Shown: positions 25,219 to 35,100 of the stretch, piece after piece
How the letters are laid out: every line of letters begins with the position of its first letter
How positions within the stretch are numbered: the stretch's first letter is position 1
Assembly (NCBI GenBank): GCA_016742095.1
Contig: JACVCJ010000016.1
Coordinates: forward strand, 1 to 64,000
Direction: 5' to 3'
Origin: Bacteroidia bacterium
Lineage (GTDB): Bacteria; Bacteroidota; Bacteroidia; CAIKAF01
DNA: 64,000 nt
Made by a program: the position numbers and the translations under genes
Notes under the pieces: generated by a model
Database searches by the model: none
Told to the model about the DNA's origin: nothing
Seen by the model: the letters and a program-made list of their open reading frames with translations, nothing else

Positions 25219-25785
25219 TTATTTTACGCGTTCTTTATACTCACGGGTCTTGGTGTCCACACGTATACGCTCGCCCTGCTCCACGAAGAGCGGAACCATA
25301 ATGCGTACTTCGTTCTCTACGGTGGCGGGTTTCATCGGGCTGCCGGAAGAATCGCCCTTAACGCCGGGCTCGGTATACACGATGGTGGTTTCCACGAACT
25401 GCGGCAGTTCGGCAAACAGCGGAATTTCCTTATCGGCATGGAACACCACTTCGATGTTCTCCATACCGTCCTGCAGGAACTCGGGGGCATCGATGAGGTC
25501 GGCGGTCAGCAGCAGCTGTTCGTAGGTCTGCGAGTGCATAAAATTGTAGCCCTGTTCGTCTTTGTACAGGAACTGGTGCGGACGGCGTTCGATGGTCTGT
25601 ATGTTTATCTTCTCGTCACCGCCGAAGGTATGGTCGATGAGTTTACCGGTGGTAAGACTTTTCAGTTTGGTACGCATGTTGGATGAACCGCGTCCGGTCT
25701 GAAAACGGAGAAATTCCACCACCACGAACAGGTCGTTGTTATGCTCGATGCAAAGGCCGCGTTTGATATCTGCTACTGTTGCCAT
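25219..25785 (-). CDS. efp: Elongation factor P
   Basis: Relieves ribosome stalling at polyproline stretches by entering the E site. 188 aa with the three beta-barrel domains: KOW-like N-domain, OB domain (FLYKDEQGYNFMHSQTYEQ) and C-terminal domain (KPATVENEVRIMVPLFVEQGERIRVDTKT). The tip loop of domain I reads QTGRGSSNMRTK, with Arg32 at the position that is lysylated Lys34 in E. coli and rhamnosylated Arg32 in EarP-type organisms. No modification enzyme gene is in the window. Co-transcribed with lpxD, six bases apart. Confidence 0.95.
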   Translation of the reverse strand: MATVADIKRGLCIEHNNDLFVVVEFLRFQTGRGSSNMRTKLKSLTTGKLIDHTFGGDEKINIQTIERRPHQFLYKDEQGYNFMHSQTYEQLLLTADLIDAPEFLQDGMENIEVVFHADKEIPLFAELPQFVETTIVYTEPGVKGDSSGSPMKPATVENEVRIMVPLFVEQGERIRVDTKTREYKERVK

Positions 25786-25804
25786 AATTTAGTATAATAG
25801 AGTG

Positions 25805-25812
25805 CAAAAGTA
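25805..25812 (-). promoter_or_regulatory. -7 element of the efp-lpxD operon
   Basis: Minus-strand TACTTTTG, 19 nt before the efp ATG. No convincing -33 element. Confidence 0.5.
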
Positions 25813-25873
25813 ATAATTATCTCCGAGCCGCGGAAGGGGAGCGGCGGAATATACGGAGTGCTGCGAAAAGGCA

Positions 25874-25905
25874 TAAAAAAAGCCCCAACAGAGACTGTTG
25901 AGGCT
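25874..25905 (-). terminator. Terminator of the HU gene
   Basis: Minus-strand AGCCTCAACAGT-CTC-TGTTGGGGCT followed by a seven-T run, 20 bases after the HU stop. Confidence 0.85.
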
Positions 25906-25923
25906 TCCAAAAATGGTGTCAGA

Positions 25924-26205
25924 TTACTTTTTAGCAACTGAAGCAGACAGATCAGCACCAGCTTTGAAACGTACCACTTTTTTCGCAGGGATTTTGATCT
26001 CTTTTCCTGTCTGTGGGTTACGTCCTGTGCGGGCTTTGCGCTCAGATACAGAGAAAGAACCGAAACCTACCAGAGATACACGGCCGTCTTTCTTTTTCAG
26101 AGCAGCAGTAACTGCATCAGTGAAAGCATCTAATGCTTTTTTTGAATCAGCCTTTGTCAGGCCGGCTTTTGATGCGATAGCATCAATCAATTCAGCTTTG
26201 TTCAT
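25924..26205 (-). CDS. HU-family DNA-binding protein
   Basis: Histone-like dimeric protein that bends and compacts DNA. 93 aa, the standard length: helical dimer part MNKAELIDAIASKAGLTKADSKKAL, the signature GFGSFSVSERKARTGRNPQTG around residues 46-66 with the beta-arm containing RNP, and a C-terminal helix. It has its own promoter (26256-26285) and terminator, so it is expressed separately and probably at high level. Confidence 0.97.
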   Translation of the reverse strand: MNKAELIDAIASKAGLTKADSKKALDAFTDAVTAALKKKDGRVSLVGFGSFSVSERKARTGRNPQTGKEIKIPAKKVVRFKAGADLSASVAKK

Positions 26206-26255
26206 TTTTGATTTTGGTTTTTGGTTAATAACTTAGTTATGAACGTTTATAGTAA

Positions 26256-26285
26256 CAAATGTAGGCGCAATCTCAATCTGTGCAA
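26256..26285 (-). promoter_or_regulatory. HU promoter
   Basis: Minus-strand TTG (26283-26285), 19 nt, TACATTTG (26256-26263). The predicted leader is about 48 nt. Confidence 0.68.
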
Positions 26286-26320
26286 TAGGTGAAGGTAAAA
26301 AAAAGCTCTTTTTGTTAATA

Positions 26321-26365
26321 AAAACGGGCTTTTGTTAATAACGCAGTCCCGTAAGCCCCGTTTTT
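26321..26365 (-). terminator. Probable terminator after fmt
   Basis: AAAACGGGCTT and AAGCCCCGTTTTT form a stem with a ~20-nt loop; A- and T-runs flank it. It lies between the fmt stop and the HU promoter. A direct repeat of TTTTGTTAATAA (26309-26320, 26330-26341) overlaps it. Confidence 0.55.
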
Positions 26366-26377
26366 AACGGTTTTTTA

Positions 26378-27337
26378 CTATTCAACAGCGGTGTAAACCT
26401 TGCCAGCATTGGGAAAATTCCGCATGCCTCTCAGGAAATCGGCTGCAGGCATACGTTTTTTGCCTTCGGCCTGTAATTCGTTTATGCGTATGCTGCCGTC
26501 CGCCGCGTGCAGGTAAATACCTGTTTTACCGTCGCTTGTATAGGTTCCGGGCGTTCCCTGTACATCGTATGCCGGTTCGGCGCTGAATATTTTCAGCATC
26601 TGTATCTTCCCGGTACCCGGGTCCCAGTAAATACGTGCCCCGGGGTAAGGGCTCAGTCCGCGTACCTTATTATATATGTTTCGTATGTGGTCTTCCAGGT
26701 CCAGGATACAATCCTCGGGGAAGATCTTGGGTGCGGCGGGCAATGCATCGCTGTTCACGGGCTGCGGCTGCGGCTGTATCTCCCCTTTTTCCAGTCCGTC
26801 TATGGTGCGTGCAATGAGCGGGCCCCCGGCCATCATCAGGCGGTCGTGCAGGCTTCCGGCGTCTTCGTCCGGACCGATCTCGAGGCTTTCGCTCAGCAGG
26901 ATATTACCGGTATCTATTTTATCGTCGATCAGGAAGGTGGTAAGGCCCGTACGGGTCTCTCCGTTCATAACGGCGTGGTTAATGGGCGCTGCTCCCCGGT
27001 AGGCGGGCAGGAGAGAGGCGTGCAGGTTAAAGGTGCCCAGGCGCGGAATTTTCCACACCGACCGTGGCAGCATGCGAAAGGCCACCACCACCATTACATC
27101 GGGCCGCAGGGCTTCCAGGGCCTGTATAAAGGCTTCGTCGCGCAGTTTTTCGGGTTGCAGTACGGGTATGTTGTATTGCAGGGCGGTCTTTTTTACCTCA
27201 CTTTCGTGCAGCTGCAGCCCGCGTCCGGCCGGTCTGTCGGGAACGGTGACCACGGCAGATACGTTATAGCCGTTACGCAGCAGGTATTCGAGCTGGGTGG
27301 CCGCAAAAGCCGGCGTACCCATAAAAACTATATTCAT
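26378..27337 (-). CDS. fmt: Methionyl-tRNA formyltransferase
   Basis: Formylates initiator Met-tRNA using 10-formyl-tetrahydrofolate, needed for efficient translation start. 319 aa: MNIVFMGTPAFAATQLEYLL start, catalytic Asn-His pair in FNLHASLLPAYRGAAPINHAVMNGE, and DDKIDTGNILL containing the catalytic Asp; the C-terminal tRNA-binding domain (LSPYPGARIYWDPGTG) is present. The promoter -7 element TACCTTTG (27342-27349) ends four nt before the ATG, which predicts a leaderless mRNA. Divergent from the transketolase operon. Confidence 0.95.
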   Translation of the reverse strand: MNIVFMGTPAFAATQLEYLLRNGYNVSAVVTVPDRPAGRGLQLHESEVKKTALQYNIPVLQPEKLRDEAFIQALEALRPDVMVVVAFRMLPRSVWKIPRLGTFNLHASLLPAYRGAAPINHAVMNGETRTGLTTFLIDDKIDTGNILLSESLEIGPDEDAGSLHDRLMMAGGPLIARTIDGLEKGEIQPQPQPVNSDALPAAPKIFPEDCILDLEDHIRNIYNKVRGLSPYPGARIYWDPGTGKIQMLKIFSAEPAYDVQGTPGTYTSDGKTGIYLHAADGSIRINELQAEGKKRMPAADFLRGMRNFPNAGKVYTAVE

Positions 27338-27341
27338 GGCA

Positions 27342-27349
27342 CAAAGGTA
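27342..27349 (-). promoter_or_regulatory. -7 element of fmt, adjoining the start codon
   Basis: Minus-strand TACCTTTG, then TGCC, then ATG. If transcription starts at the usual distance the mRNA begins at the start codon. Confidence 0.6.
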
Positions 27350-27407
27350 AACGATTTCGGGAGCGGCAACCGCAAAAGCACTGTGGATAACAGGCTGAAA
27401 TATTGTT

Positions 27408-27438
27408 TTTGTGGTTCGGATGTTAAGCTTTAGTTTTG
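27408..27438 (+). promoter_or_regulatory. Promoter of the transketolase operon, leaderless
   Basis: TTTG (27408-27411), 19 nt, TAGTTTTG (27431-27438), an exact consensus match, then CATC and the ATG at 27443. The transcription start would fall on or beside the start codon. Confidence 0.7.
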
Positions 27439-27442
27439 CATC

Positions 27443-28306
27443 ATGAATCCCTACAGTATTTCGCAGGAAAAATTACCTGAGCTGTGCCGGCAGGTCCGCC
27501 GCGACATTGTACGTATGGTACACGCCGTAAATTCAGGTCACCCGGGCGGTTCGCTCGGATGTGCCGAGTTCTTTACGGCACTTTACGGAAGTATTATGAA
27601 GCACGATCCTTCGTCTTTTCAGATGGACGGTATCGGCGAGGATATCTTTATCCTGTCCAACGGGCACATTTCTCCGGTATGGTACAGTATACTGGCCCGC
27701 ACGGGGTATTTCCCGGTGAGCGAACTGGCCACTTTCCGCAAGCTGGATTCACGCCTGCAGGGGCATCCGGCAACGGCCGAACACCTGGAAGGGGTGCGTG
27801 TGGCCTCCGGTTCCCTGGGGCAGGGTCTTTCCGTAGCGCTGGGCGCCGCCCTGGCCAAGAAACTGAACGGGGACGACCGCCGCGTATTTACCCTGCACGG
27901 CGACGGTGAACTGCAGGAAGGCCAGATATGGGAAGCCGCCCTGGCCGCCCCCAATATGAAAGCCGACAACCTGATCTGTACCGTTGACTGGAACGGACGC
28001 CAGATCGACGGCGATACCGATAAGGTAATGCCCCTGGGCGATCTGAAAGCCAAGTTCGAGGCCTTCGGATGGCTGGTATTCGTGATCGAAAAAGGGAACG
28101 ACCTGGCCGAGGTAACGGCCGGTCTGCAACGTGCCGTGGACGCTTCGGGCAAAGGCCGCCCCGTAATGAACCTGATGCGCACCGAAATGGGCGCCGGGGT
28201 GGACTTTATGATGGGCTCACACAAATGGCACGGCGTAGCCCCGAACGACGAACAGCTGCAGAGCGCCCTGGGCCAGCTGCAGGAAACTTCATTCGGCGAT
28301 TATTAA
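27443..28306 (+). CDS. Transketolase, N-terminal subunit
   Basis: Thiamine-diphosphate-binding half of transketolase, which moves two-carbon units in the pentose phosphate pathway. 287 aa. Substrate- and TPP-contacting motifs: AVNSGHPGGSLGCAEFF (His33), and the TPP/Mg motif GDGELQEGQIWEAALAAPNMKADNLICTVDWN. A full-length transketolase is ~660 aa; here the pyrimidine-binding half is encoded by the next gene 21 bases later. This split form is usual in several Bacteroidota, archaea and Firmicutes, so it is not a frameshift: the second gene has its own start and the first a normal end. Confidence 0.95.
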   Translation: MNPYSISQEKLPELCRQVRRDIVRMVHAVNSGHPGGSLGCAEFFTALYGSIMKHDPSSFQMDGIGEDIFILSNGHISPVWYSILARTGYFPVSELATFRKLDSRLQGHPATAEHLEGVRVASGSLGQGLSVALGAALAKKLNGDDRRVFTLHGDGELQEGQIWEAALAAPNMKADNLICTVDWNGRQIDGDTDKVMPLGDLKAKFEAFGWLVFVIEKGNDLAEVTAGLQRAVDASGKGRPVMNLMRTEMGAGVDFMMGSHKWHGVAPNDEQLQSALGQLQETSFGDY

Positions 28307-28327
28307 TCCCTTAAACTGTAAACGATC

Positions 28328-29284
28328 ATGACCAGATACGAAAGCAAAGGAAATAAAGATACCCGCTCGGGTTTCGGTGACGGACTCGCCGAACTCGGAC
28401 GTACCAATAAAGAAGTGGTGGCCCTGTGTGCCGACCTTACCGGTTCGCTCAAAATGGACACGTTTGCCAGAGAGAATCCCGAACGTTTTTTCCAGGTGGG
28501 CATTGCCGAGGCCAATATGATGGGCATGGCGGCCGGCCTTACGATCGGCGGCAAGATACCTTTTACGGGCACGTTCGCCAATTTCAGCACGGGCCGCGTG
28601 TACGACCAGATCCGCCAGTCGATCGCCTACAGCGGTAAGAACGTAAAAATAGCCGCTTCGCACGCCGGACTTACCCTGGGCGAAGATGGTGCCACACACC
28701 AGATCCTGGAAGATATCGGACTGATGAAAATGCTGCCCGGCATGACGGTGATCTGCCCGGCAGATTATACACAGACAAAACAGGCCACCATTGCCAGTGC
28801 CGCCTGGGAAGGCCCGGTCTACCTGCGTTTCGGCCGTCCGGCCTGGCCGGTTTTTATCCCGGAAGATATGCCGTTCGAGATCGGTAAGGCCCAGCTGCTT
28901 TCCGAAGGGACGGACGTAAGCATCATTGCCTGCGGACACATGGTATGGCTTGCCCTGCAGGCCTGCGAAACACTGGAAAAAGAAGGTATTTCGGCCGAGG
29001 TGATCAACCTGCACACCATTAAACCGCTGGATACGGAAGCCCTGTTAAAGAGTATACGTAAAACATGCTGCGTGGTTACGGCCGAAGAACACAATATCTG
29101 GGGTGGTCTGGGTGAGACCATTTCCGGTCTGCTGGTGCGCGAACTGCCGGTACCCCAGGAATTTGTAGCCGTGAACGATACCTTCGGCGAAAGCGGTACG
29201 CCTATGCAACTGCTCGAGAAATACGGACTGAATGCCGAAAGCATTGTTTCCGCAGCCCGCAGGGCGATTGAGCGTAAAGGGTAA
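28328..29284 (+). CDS. Transketolase, C-terminal subunit
   Basis: Second half of split transketolase, 318 aa: pyrimidine-binding domain with the catalytic-dimer Glu region ([19 protein letters not shown]), the segment [29 protein letters not shown], and the C-terminal domain ([34 protein letters not shown]). It lies 21 bases after the N-terminal subunit and must pair with it to form the active heterotetramer. The 115 bases after it hold the promoter of the following secreted-protein gene. Confidence 0.95.
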   Translation: MTRYESKGNKDTRSGFGDGLAELGRTNKEVVALCADLTGSLKMDTFARENPERFFQVGIAEANMMGMAAGLTIGGKIPFTGTFANFSTGRVYDQIRQSIAYSGKNVKIAASHAGLTLGEDGATHQILEDIGLMKMLPGMTVICPADYTQTKQATIASAAWEGPVYLRFGRPAWPVFIPEDMPFEIGKAQLLSEGTDVSIIACGHMVWLALQACETLEKEGISAEVINLHTIKPLDTEALLKSIRKTCCVVTAEEHNIWGGLGETISGLLVRELPVPQEFVAVNDTFGESGTPMQLLEKYGLNAESIVSAARRAIERKG

Positions 29285-29368
29285 TCTACTGATTCAGTAG
29301 GGATTGAATCCTTGTTAAAAGGATTTAATTTTTTAGCTCTCATTGTTTTATTTAATGAAATGTTTATA

Positions 29369-29376
29369 TACATTTG
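29369..29376 (+). promoter_or_regulatory. -7 element upstream of the Omp28-like gene
   Basis: TACATTTG, 23 nt before the ATG at 29400. A TTG at 29343-29345 is slightly too far upstream (23 nt) for an ideal -33. Confidence 0.5.
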
Positions 29377-29399
29377 ATGAAAACTAAACGTTGAGAGAC

Positions 29400-31310
29400 A
29401 TGAAAAAAAGTTTACTCTTTGCAGGCTTGTGCCTGGGGGCTATTAACTTAGCCAGCGCTCAGATCTTTTCTGAAAATTTTAACGGAGTTCCGCTTACAGG
29501 CGGTACAGGTGTTTTACCTGCAGGCTGGGCCCAGTACAATGTAGACGGGCTTACGCCTGCTTCTGCAACCTCTTATATGGGTACATCGGCCTGGGTGGTA
29601 CGCGCCCAGAGCGGTAACAATGTAGCAACCAGTACCAGCTGGTATAATCCGGCCGGTGTTTCCAACGACTGGATGGTTACTCCCGCCATCACTATTCCCA
29701 ATACGGGCAACCCATACCTGCGATTTAAAGAAATGGCCTTCGAAGCTGCCTATGCAGACGGATACCGTGTATTTATCTCCACTACCGGTAACACGGTGGC
29801 CGATTTCACGAATCCTCCCGTATTAACGGTTGCTGCCGCCAATGCTACCGGACTTACCACCAAACTGGTGAACCTGTCCGGCAATATGGGCCAGACCATC
29901 TATATCGCTTTCCAGAACAACAGCAACGATAAGAACCTGCTGTTCATCGACGATGTGGAAGTGGTTGACCTGCCGGCTTACGATGCCCGCCTCAACAGCA
30001 TCAACCTGCCGCGCTACGGTGTAGTGAACACCAATACGTCTATGATACTGAACGTAAGCAATGACGGTTCTCAGGCCATTACCAGCCTTACCATCGACTG
30101 GAACGACGGAGCCGCTCACAGCGCTACCATCAGCGGTCTGAACATTGCCCCGGGCGCTTCGGCCAACGTTACGCACACTACACCGGTGAACTATTCCACC
30201 GTGGAAGAAAAAACCATCAACGTAAACATTACACAGGTAAATGCCAATACCGATGCCGTTCCGGCCAACAACACCGGCACAAGCCGTTTCAACTCCACCA
30301 GCTCTGCTCCCGATAAAGGCGTGCTGATCGAGGAAGGTACGGGTACATGGTGCGGATGGTGCCCGCGTGGTGCCATTGCCATGGAGTACATGTACGATAC
30401 ATACGGTTCACAGGGTTTCATCGGTATTGCCGTGCACAACCAGGACCCGATGACCGTTTCTGCCTATGACAATGCTGCCAACTTCGGCGGTTACCCCAGC
30501 TGCAACGTAGACCGTACGATCCTGGACGCTTCCGTATCACAGGGTCTGTTCGAACAATACTTCGCTGCCCGTAAAGACCTGCCGGTTCCGGCTTCTATTA
30601 CCATTGCCCCGACCATCAGCGGTCAGGACATCACCATCCCGGTATCTGCCCAGTTCGTTACGAAATTTGCCGCTGCTAACTTCCGCCTGGCCGTTGTAGT
30701 GGTTGAAGACGATGTTACCGGTACTTCTTCCGGTTATAACCAGACCAACTATTATGCCGGCAATGCCAATGGCCCGATGGGTGGTTATGAGTCTAAACCC
30801 GATCCGGTTCCGGCTGCCGATATGGTATACGATCACGTAGGCCGCGCCCTGCTTGGAGGTTACAACGGACAGACAGGAAGCGTTCCGGCTGCCATCAGCG
30901 ACGGACAGACTGCCAGCTACACCTTCAACTACACCGTGCCTGCCACCAGTGACATGGCCCAGATCAAACTGGTTGCCCTGCTCATTGACCAGGCCGACGG
31001 TTCTGTGGTAAATGCCAAAGAAGTAAAAGCCCAGGGTGGTGTTGCCGTGGAAGAGAAAGACGAGAACGCTTTCAGCTTTAACATATACCCGAACCCGAGC
31101 ACCGATTTCCTGAACGTAAGCCTGGAAAACAACAGCAACGTGAACACACTTACAGTGGTGGACATGAACGGTAAAGTGGTTTACACACGCGAGATCAGCG
31201 GTTCTGAGAACCTGCTCAGCGTTCCGGTATCCCAGCTGTCTAAAGGCAACTACCTGATCAGCGTTTCAGGTGCCGCTGCCAGCTACACCAAAGTATTCGT
31301 GAAAAACTGA
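29400..31310 (+). CDS. T9SS-sorted Omp28-like protein with choice-of-anchor J domain
   Basis: Secreted protein of about 636 aa. Signal peptide MKKSLLFAGLCLGAINLASAQ, then a choice-of-anchor J adhesive domain (IFSENFNGVPLTGGTG ... NNSNDKNLLFIDDVEV, ~22-195), a beta-sandwich linker, an Omp28/thioredoxin-like domain (LIEEGTGTWCGWCPRGAIAMEYM ... IAVHNQDPM, ~305-530) with a CxxC pair CGWC, and a C-terminal T9SS sorting domain (FNIYPNPSTDFLNVSLEN ... YLISVSG). The CGWC could act as an extracellular redox or disulfide centre. ATG at 29400 is chosen over a TTG three codons earlier. Confidence 0.87.
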   Translation: MKKSLLFAGLCLGAINLASAQIFSENFNGVPLTGGTGVLPAGWAQYNVDGLTPASATSYMGTSAWVVRAQSGNNVATSTSWYNPAGVSNDWMVTPAITIPNTGNPYLRFKEMAFEAAYADGYRVFISTTGNTVADFTNPPVLTVAAANATGLTTKLVNLSGNMGQTIYIAFQNNSNDKNLLFIDDVEVVDLPAYDARLNSINLPRYGVVNTNTSMILNVSNDGSQAITSLTIDWNDGAAHSATISGLNIAPGASANVTHTTPVNYSTVEEKTINVNITQVNANTDAVPANNTGTSRFNSTSSAPDKGVLIEEGTGTWCGWCPRGAIAMEYMYDTYGSQGFIGIAVHNQDPMTVSAYDNAANFGGYPSCNVDRTILDASVSQGLFEQYFAARKDLPVPASITIAPTISGQDITIPVSAQFVTKFAAANFRLAVVVVEDDVTGTSSGYNQTNYYAGNANGPMGGYESKPDPVPAADMVYDHVGRALLGGYNGQTGSVPAAISDGQTASYTFNYTVPATSDMAQIKLVALLIDQADGSVVNAKEVKAQGGVAVEEKDENAFSFNIYPNPSTDFLNVSLENNSNVNTLTVVDMNGKVVYTREISGSENLLSVPVSQLSKGNYLISVSGAAASYTKVFVKN

Positions 31311-31332
31311 TCCGTATACATAATTTTTACAG

Positions 31333-31367
31333 AAGACCGTCCTGCCTACAGCGGGGCGGTTTTTTTA
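31333..31367 (+). terminator. Terminator after the Omp28-like gene
   Basis: AGACCGTCCTGC / GCGGGGCGGT stem around CTACA, followed by seven T. Confidence 0.8.
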
Positions 31368-31491
31368 TTTTTCTCTGCGGAACGGACCCGCAACATGCCG
31401 GGAAAGGACGGCAGGGCGATGTTAATTTCTTAAGGAACGCCCTGTGGACGGGACTTGTTTTATGTATTTATAAAATCTGGTATACAGTGTA

Positions 31492-31520
31492 TTGCGGATT
31501 TATAAAAAAGATTATTTTTG
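31492..31520 (+). promoter_or_regulatory. Promoter of the 31.6-36.3 kb secreted-protein pair
   Basis: TTG (31492-31494), 18 nt, TATTTTTG (31513-31520). It predicts a ~77-nt leader before the gene at 31601. The remaining bases of 31368-31600 show nothing recognisable. Confidence 0.6.
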
Positions 31521-31600
31521 TAACATCATCTCTTATCTCTTTTGATGTTAAACTCCAAAAAGAAAAACACTCTACACACCAAATAACCTCTTTTATTAGT

Positions 31601-32161
31601 ATGATGATCAGATTAGCACAGATTTTGTCTGTTGTAGTGGTATGCATGCATACGGCAACAGCATCGTTCGCGCAACAGAGCGCTTCCCAGGGAACCTATG
31701 CGAGTCCCGAACTAAAGGAGAAAGCAGAACGCGAAGCACGCGAAAAAGGCACGGTACCTGCGGCCGGTGCAGAGAAAACTCCCGGGCCGGAAAAAGCACA
31801 GGTACTGCCGGATTTTACGGGTTATATGAGCCTGGTCTCGGTAGAAGCGATGAACATAGCGGCCGGTTATACGCCGGAACAGGAAAGCGGTTTCCGTACC
31901 GATGCACGATCGGAATTCGAACTGAACGACGGCAAACTGGACCTTTCGGCAGGGAAATTGTTTTTTATTAAACGTTTACAGGGCGGAGAACTGCGCGAAT
32001 TCAGCCTGGAACGCCAGGGTAGCCAGCTCCGGGTCGTCTGCGCCACCTGCGTTATTCCGCCTTTTACCATCGTGGAAGAGTCGGCGGCGAAAGTGATACT
32101 CGATATCCCCTCGCAGGATGAGGACGCCCGGTTCAGTTACCGTTACACATTTGTAAAATAA
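31601..32161 (+). CDS. Secreted protein of unknown function
   Basis: About 186 aa from ATG 31601 (a second ATG follows directly at 31604). An N-terminal signal peptide (MIRLAQILSVVVVCMHTATASFAQ) is followed by a charged, low-complexity helical linker (SPELKEKAEREAREKG) and a beta-rich C-half with one Cys pair (VVCATCVIPP). An earlier in-frame start would hide the signal peptide, so it is rejected. No T9SS sorting domain, so it probably stays in the periplasm. It stands 23 bases before the giant surface protein gene under the same promoter, suggesting it helps that protein's export or assembly; family not recognised. Confidence 0.7.
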   Translation: MMIRLAQILSVVVVCMHTATASFAQQSASQGTYASPELKEKAEREAREKGTVPAAGAEKTPGPEKAQVLPDFTGYMSLVSVEAMNIAAGYTPEQESGFRTDARSEFELNDGKLDLSAGKLFFIKRLQGGELREFSLERQGSQLRVVCATCVIPPFTIVEESAAKVILDIPSQDEDARFSYRYTFVK

Positions 32162-32184
32162 ACCCACCAACCCTCTTTCATACC

Positions 32185-35100
32185 ATGAAGCAAATAACAC
32201 TTCTATCCGCACTCTTTTTATGTTCCCAATCCGTATTCAGCCAGCTGGCCGAAGCCACTTTCAGCGTACGCACGGTAAGTGTGACCAGCTACGAAGGCGG
32301 AGTAGGCGGGAATTGCTGGGAATCCGGCGATGAGGACTATACGGCCAATATCTGGTTCCGCGATAATGTAAATACGGGCTGGTCGGGAGTTACCTGCCAG
32401 CAGGGAGCGGCCAACGGTAATGCCACCTATGCCGTGGACCAGTTCCTGGGTACGCGCAGCAATACCTCCAGTTGGATCGACCCTATCCTCGAAGCCTGGG
32501 AAGACGACGGCGACCGTTGTAACCGGGGCAGCGGTGATGACTGCCAGCTGGGCGCCACCGACTTTGCCGATGTGTATTACCGCGACCTGGCCTATCCTTC
32601 GAACAACAGCTATTATTCTTTCAGCGGTACCCAGTGGGGCAATGGCGATCATAAGTTCGGCATACGATTCACCTGGAGATATTCCGGCAGCCAGAATGCG
32701 ATATATCCTTCCTGTAACAGCCAGTCGGCAGGATACAGCTCGGGTACCGTCAAATCCTGGTCGACGTATCTTACCGCAGGCAGGACCTACCGTTTTGGTA
32801 CCTGCGGGGCCGGGGAGGATACGTATCTGCGTATATACGGTTCCGATGGCTATACCATAGTGGCTTCGGCTGACGATAACGGCCCCCTGTGCTCAGGAAC
32901 GGCGGCTTCGCTCGACTATACGGCCGGTTCTTCGGGCTGGTATTATGTAGAGGTTTCCAGGTACTCAAGGGCCGCACTTACGGTCAACGGCACGCTTACG
33001 TACGAAGATATCACACCGGCCCCGGGCAATCCGGCCACATTCGGCAATAACCAGTGGCTGGTATATGGCTATACAGGTGGTAACAACAGCCTGAACGGCG
33101 AATATTCCGGTTACTATACCGAAACGGCTCTTTCGTACAATTCACTCAACCGCTGGGGTACCAACGGATCTCCTTCCGATGCCAGTGGCTGGCAGGGCTG
33201 TTATGTTCCGGCGGATTACCATGTGGTGGTATCCAAGCGCCAGGGTTTTCCCTGCGGCATATACAGCTTCGATATTCCTACACACGACGACGATATCATC
33301 ATATACGTGAACGGGGTGCAGGTCTACACCCACGTAGGCTGCTGCGACGTCCACACCAACGTGTGGACGGGACTGCTTACGTCCACCTCTACTGTGGAAG
33401 TGCGGCACCTGGACGGGGTGGGAGGCTCCAGCCAGTCACTCACGCTCAATAATATTACCACGGCATTCAATGCCGGCAGCATCGGGGGGATCAGCAATAC
33501 CAGCGTCTGCAGCGGTACAGACCCGGGCGCGTTCACCAGTACGGCTGCCGCTTCGGGAAGTACTTCGGCCTATGCAACACCGTCTTACCAGTGGGAATCA
33601 TCCACTACAAGCGGAACTTCCGGTTTCAGCAATATAAGTGGACAGACGGGCCTCACGTACGATCCGCCGGCGCTTACCCAGAGCACCTGGTTCCGCCGCC
33701 GCGCTACGGACGCCTGCGGTAATGTGCTTTATTCCAATGTGGTACAGGTGCTGGTGACGACTAGCGCCACACTCAGTTCCACCTATACAAATGAGAGCTG
33801 TCCTTCCGCCAATAACGGCAGCATCAATGTAAGTTTAAGCGGTGGTATGTCCAATGTGCGTTACATCCGTATACAGCAGAACAAGACCGACGGCGACGCC
33901 TTTATCAACCTGGCTGAACTGCAGGCTTACGAAATTTTTACCGGCACCAATGTGGCCCTGAATAAAACCACCAGCAGCAACAGTGTATACAATCCCTCCT
34001 TTGTTTCGGCCAATTTTGTGAACGGAAATACCGGAGACCTGTATCACTCAGCGGGTACAGGTACGAATGAATGGGTGGAGATCGACCTGGGAGCCGGTTA
34101 CAACCTGGACAATATACGTATCTGGAACCGCAGTGATTGTTGTTTTAACCGTGCATCGAACCTGCAGCTGATCCTTCGGAACACGTCCAATTCCGTGGTA
34201 TATTCACAACAGGTGGACGTGCAGCAGGGCATAAACAGCCAGGCCTCACCGGTGTTCAATGTTCTTGACCTGAACTGGGCAGACGGAGCTACCGGCTTTA
34301 ACCGCACCGGTCTGGATGCGGGCAGCTATACCATTAACTATGCCGATGCGGCGGGTTGTACAGCCTCACATAACCGGGTGATCGGCACCACCAATACGGA
34401 ATCGGTGGCCCCGACGGCGATCACCGGTACCACCACCATCTGTGCCGGTGGCAGCACTACGCTCACCCTTTCGGGCGGCACTGCGGGAAGCGGAGCCGTG
34501 GCTCAGTGGTTCAGCGGCAGCTGCGGCAGCACGGTGATCGGTACGGGCAACAGCATCAGTGTATCTCCTACGGTGAATACCACGTATTTTGTACGCTATG
34601 CGGGCACCTGTAACACCACCACCTGCGCTTCGGTAGCGGTAACGGTAAACAGCCCATCGGTAGCGCCGACCGCTATCAGTGGCACCACTACGATCTGTGC
34701 CGGAGGCAGCACTACGCTCACGCTTTCGGGCGGCACTGCGGGCACCGGTGCAGTAGCCCAGTGGTTCAGCGGCAGCTGCGGCAGCACGGTGATCGGTACG
34801 GGCAACAGCATCAGCGTATCGCCTACGGTGAATACTACCTATTTTGTACGCTATGCGGGCACCTGTAACACCACCACCTGTGCATCGGTAGCGGTAACAG
34901 TAAATACGGCACCCGCCGCCTTTACTCCTTCGGTACTTACCTCCACACCGCTGTGTTACCGCGGGAATGCGCAGATATCCAGCGGCGGCAGCCAGTCGGG
35001 AGTTACGTACCAGCTGCGCGACAATACGACCAATGTGGGCGCATCACAGGCGGGTAACGGATCGGCACTCACGTTCCTGAGCACCAACCTTACGGCCGGC

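Noticed and set aside
27443-29284. Transketolase broken by frameshift
   Set aside because: The two halves are each complete with own start and stop, a known split form.
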